From a bacterium UBP6_UBA1177 (lineage in GTDB: Bacteria; UBP6; UBA1177): a stretch of 64,000 nt of DNA. The stretch covers positions 725-64,724 of the forward strand of contig DBYV01000012.1 of the NCBI GenBank assembly GCA_002310995.1, read 5' to 3'. The translations under genes were made by a program, and so were the position numbers. Below the pieces are notes generated by a model. The model saw only the letters and a list, made by a program, of their open reading frames with translations. It had not been told where the DNA came from and did not search any database. Shown piece by piece: positions 61,486 through 64,000 of this stretch. The first letter of the stretch is position 1. Each line of letters opens with the position of its first letter.

Positions 61486-62769
61486 TTAACCATTTTTACG
61501 TTCTATTGATATTCCTATTTTAGCCAATTTATCCTCAATAGCTTCATATCCGCGGTCAATTTGGCGCACATTGTATATCCTGCTTCTCCCTTTTGCAGCC
61601 GCAGCAGCCATAAGCATCGACATTCCGGCACGTATATCAGGAGAATCAAGACTTGCGCCATGCAGCTGTGATGCACCCGAAACAACTACGCGGTGAGGAT
61701 CGCAAAGAATTATCTGAGCACCCATCGCAACGAGTCTGTCAACGAAAAAGAGCCTGCTTTCAAACATCTTTTCAAAGAAAAGCACCGTTCCTTCAGCCTG
61801 CGTCGCCGCTACAATCCCAATCGACATCAGATCGGATGGGAATGAAGGCCATGTACCGTCGTCGATTTTCGCAATTGCGTTGTTCATCTCTTTAACAACA
61901 ACCATTCTCTGAGACGGAACAAAAATATCGTCTCCTCTTTTTTCAGTTTTTATTCCGAGTTTTCCGAAAGTGTGGAGCACCATTCTTAAGGTGTTATCGC
62001 GCGCGGAATCCCTAATGATAAGTTCGCCGCCTGTCATAGCAGCCAAAGCGATATAACTTCCAGCCTCGATGTAGTCGAAACCGATCGTGTGAGTGCAGCC
62101 CGAAAGCGATGAAACGCCGTCAATGCAGAGCGTGCTCGAACCGACACCGCTGATTTTTGCTCCCATTTTGTTAAGGAAATTGCACAAACCCTGAACATGC
62201 GGTTCTGTAGCGGCATTCATTATTGTCGTGCGTCCTTCGGCAAGAACAGCGGCCATGACTATATTTTCGGTGCCGGTAACACTCGCTTCGTCAAGGAAAA
62301 TATCGGCTCCGACAAGCTTTTCCGAATGAATTTCGTAACCTTCGCCTTCGACAGTATAGTTGGCTCCGAGCTGTTTGAAACCGAGGAAGTGGGTATCGAG
62401 CCTTCTCCGGCCGATTACGTCGCCGCCAGGAGGAGGAAGAATAACTTCACCGTTTCTCGCAAGAAGCGGACCTGCAAAAAGAACCGAAGTCCTCACCTTT
62501 CCGCAGAGATCGCGGTCAAGAGGCTTTCTCTGAAGATTAGCTGCATTTATCTCGATTTTATTTTTGCTGATTTTTGTGACTGAAACACCGAGATCGCTTG
62601 CAATTTCAAGCATATTTCTCACATCGAGAATATCGGGGACATTGTCAAGAATGACCGTTCCTTTCGAAAGCAACGCCGCCGCAATAACCGGAAGCGCTTC
62701 GTTTTTATTGCCGGAAGTCACGATCTCGCCGCTTACGACCCCGCCGCCCTGTATGTCGAAATATTCCAC
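61486..62769 (-). CDS. murA: UDP-GlcNAc enolpyruvyltransferase MurA, Asp active site
   Basis: First committed enzyme of peptidoglycan synthesis, 427 residues; transfers enolpyruvate from PEP to UDP-GlcNAc. The start is GTG 62769 with GGAG seven bases before it and the family N-terminus at once (GGGVVSGEIVTSGNKNEALP); an upstream ATG at 62907 gives an extra 46 residues without family match. The active-site loop reads PPPGGDVIGRR, with Asp117 in place of the usual Cys; Lys22 and the rest of the fold are kept. Cys-to-Asp MurA remains active and is insensitive to fosfomycin in Mycobacterium and Chlamydia. No clear promoter was found. Confidence 0.95.
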   Translation of the reverse strand: MEYFDIQGGGVVSGEIVTSGNKNEALPVIAAALLSKGTVILDNVPDILDVRNMLEIASDLGVSVTKISKNKIEINAANLQRKPLDRDLCGKVRTSVLFAGPLLARNGEVILPPPGGDVIGRRRLDTHFLGFKQLGANYTVEGEGYEIHSEKLVGADIFLDEASVTGTENIVMAAVLAEGRTTIMNAATEPHVQGLCNFLNKMGAKISGVGSSTLCIDGVSSLSGCTHTIGFDYIEAGSYIALAAMTGGELIIRDSARDNTLRMVLHTFGKLGIKTEKRGDDIFVPSQRMVVVKEMNNAIAKIDDGTWPSFPSDLMSIGIVAATQAEGTVLFFEKMFESRLFFVDRLVAMGAQIILCDPHRVVVSGASQLHGASLDSPDIRAGMSMLMAAAAAKGRSRIYNVRQIDRGYEAIEDKLAKIGISIERKNG

Positions 62770-62899
62770 GAACAGTCTCCAAAAAAGCCGGGGTATATTA
62801 CACGAAAAAGTCTCTTTTTCCACTTTTTTTGGAGAAATCTGACAAGAAACAAGACAAATCCGATATTTTCTTAATTTCACACCCGACACCAGAAAAAAT

Positions 62900-62926
62900 T
62901 TGACCATGACCTAAATGTGGTAAATT
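62900..62926 (+). promoter_or_regulatory. Possible promoter of the EGF/DUF1566 lipoprotein gene
   Basis: TTGACC (62900-62905), 15 bases, TAAATT (62921-62926). Weaker -10 and shorter spacing than most in the window. Confidence 0.35.
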
Positions 62927-62967
62927 ATTGAACGGTCGTTTCTACTTTGATCTATTGAGGTGCGATT

Positions 62968-64000
62968 ATGAAAAAAATCTATATGTTTTTTATTTTATGT
63001 TCACTTTTCATACTGACAAATTCCGGCTGTTCCCAAAAACATGTATCCGATAACCCAGATGAATCTTTAAACGACAACGACACAGTTGATGATGATATTT
63101 CAGACACCGGCACCCCTGATACAGAGAGTGATGAAGATGAAATCTCAGCCTCGGATGACAACTACGACACCGTTGACACCAATGATCCCTGCAAAAAAAA
63201 TCCGTGCGCACATCTTTCCGGCTCAACCGGTGAATGTTTCTCTGACGGCGACTCATATTACTGCGGATGCAGCACCAACTACACTTGGGAAGACGACCGC
63301 TGCAAAGGAGACACCAGGATCGTGGACTGTGAAAATCTTCCCGAAAACGCTCACTGGAGCACCGCTTCAACCGTAGAACAGACCTGGGACTGGCATGGCT
63401 GGAGACCGTCAAACGAAGGGAGCTATGGTTACAGTCCCAGATCGGGAGACTGTCTTTTTACATGCGATGAGGGCTACTTCTGGAACAGTTCCAAATGCTT
63501 AAACCCGTGCAAACCGGATCCTTGCGCTGAAATCGGGCACTCCTCCGGGCGCTGTTTTTCTGTCGGAGTAGATATGTACACCTGTGAATGCGACGAAAAC
63601 TATTACTGGTGGGGCAAAAAACGCGGCTGCACGATGCAAAAACCGGGCTTTGGCAACATCTGCACAGGGCAGCACCTATGCTACGCCGATTCCGGCACGA
63701 TTGACTGCCCTGCATTCGGTGAAAGCTTTTTCGGTCAGGATCCTCAGTATGCCGGCATCGGCGCCTGTTCTCCGATAGATCTGAAAATAGACTACACTGT
63801 TCCCGAAGAACCTGTTGTGGTAAGCGCGAACACAAACCTCATGTGGCAGGGCTTAACTTCTGAGGAAGGTTCGCAGGAAGAGGCTCTTGATTACTGCGAA
63901 AACCTCGTTTACGCAGGTTACGACGACTGGCGGCTCCCTTCAATTCAGGAACTGATTTCAATTATGACCAGCAACGAATATTTCCTATATCATTACCCCT
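62968..64000 (+). CDS. EGF-like and DUF1566 lipoprotein (3' end cut by window end)
   Basis: Open frame of 344 residues running off the window. TGAGG lies upstream of ATG 62968. Lipobox NSGC (Cys21) follows a signal peptide; an Asp-rich linker runs to about residue 75. Two EGF-like Cys units follow (NPCAHLSGSTGEC ... CGC; PDPCAEIGHSSGRC ... CEC). A segment like CTGQHLCYADSG then recalls CTGQTKCYDES of the protein at 38734. A DUF1566 domain begins (TNLMWQG, CENLVYAGYDDWRLP). It is paralogous to the 38734 lipoprotein in stalk and end domain. Function unknown; surface binding is inference. Confidence 0.85.
   Translation, partial: MKKIYMFFILCSLFILTNSGCSQKHVSDNPDESLNDNDTVDDDISDTGTPDTESDEDEISASDDNYDTVDTNDPCKKNPCAHLSGSTGECFSDGDSYYCGCSTNYTWEDDRCKGDTRIVDCENLPENAHWSTASTVEQTWDWHGWRPSNEGSYGYSPRSGDCLFTCDEGYFWNSSKCLNPCKPDPCAEIGHSSGRCFSVGVDMYTCECDENYYWWGKKRGCTMQKPGFGNICTGQHLCYADSGTIDCPAFGESFFGQDPQYAGIGACSPIDLKIDYTVPEEPVVVSANTNLMWQGLTSEEGSQEEALDYCENLVYAGYDDWRLPSIQELISIMTSNEYFLYHYP

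Overview
The window looks like a chromosomal segment of a diderm (Gram-negative) bacterium of moderate G+C. It has many lipobox signal peptides, a PilQ secretin with its PilP lipoprotein, and an ExbD-type protein. A Cys-rich protein with the GNG-x-LD-x-GE-x-C repeat that is common in Myxococcota, the prolyl oligopeptidase and serine-carboxypeptidase-like lipoproteins, and the Asp/Thr/Ser-rich stalks behind lipoboxes point to a deltaproteobacterial or Myxococcota-like lineage. A butyrate kinase suggests fermentative, anaerobic growth. The taxonomic placement is inference. I saw no phage, insertion sequence, CRISPR array, tRNA or rRNA.

Layout. 0-9 kb: 3' part of butyrate kinase (cut by the window start), a UDG-fold protein, then lipoproteins (a Ser-Asp-Thr repeat protein, a prolyl oligopeptidase, a serpin, a Cys-rich protein). 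9-16 kb: iscS-iscU-spoIID operon, divergent thymidine kinase, and a 1051-residue secreted coiled-coil protein. 16-19 kb: ribosomal protein S1 and the tRNA methylthiotransferase MtaB. 19-26 kb: type IV pilus motor and control genes pilB-pilT-pilC-pilS-pilR. 26-31 kb: six minus-strand genes from smpB to tsaD. 31-34 kb: HD-domain protein, a HigA-like antitoxin without a toxin, and htpG. 34-42.5 kb: a membrane protein with a spermidine-synthase-like domain and three large lipoproteins. 42.5-47 kb: DMT transporter, a P-loop protein of unknown role, an Nfu-type Fe-S scaffold, a class II cyclic-nucleotide phosphodiesterase-like protein and RNase G. 47-52 kb: a tight operon of CDP-alcohol phosphatidyltransferase, a membrane-fused nucleotidyltransferase, ExbD-like, FtsB-like and a diguanylate cyclase. 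52-61.4 kb: a ten-gene operon: XRE regulator, pilMNOPQ, aroCKB and a lipoprotein. 61.4-64 kb: murA and a divergent EGF/DUF1566 lipoprotein cut by the window end.

How it fits together. The two pil loci supply nearly all of a type IVa pilus machine except the pilins. Envelope functions dominate: lipoproteins with acidic stalks, peptidoglycan enzymes (MurA, SpoIID), division (FtsB) and phospholipid headgroup chemistry. Intergenic regions carry a very uniform promoter type (a -35 beginning TTGC or TTGAC, mostly 16 bp, TATAAT-like -10, often a G+C-rich discriminator) and several palindromic repeats. No gap between genes exceeds about 300 bases.

Most novel-looking items: the MurA Cys-to-Asp active site, the lipoprotein serpin, the cytidylyltransferase-like/CDP-alcohol transferase/ExbD/FtsB/cyclase operon, the altered spermidine-synthase-like membrane protein, the promoter code and the intergenic repeat families.
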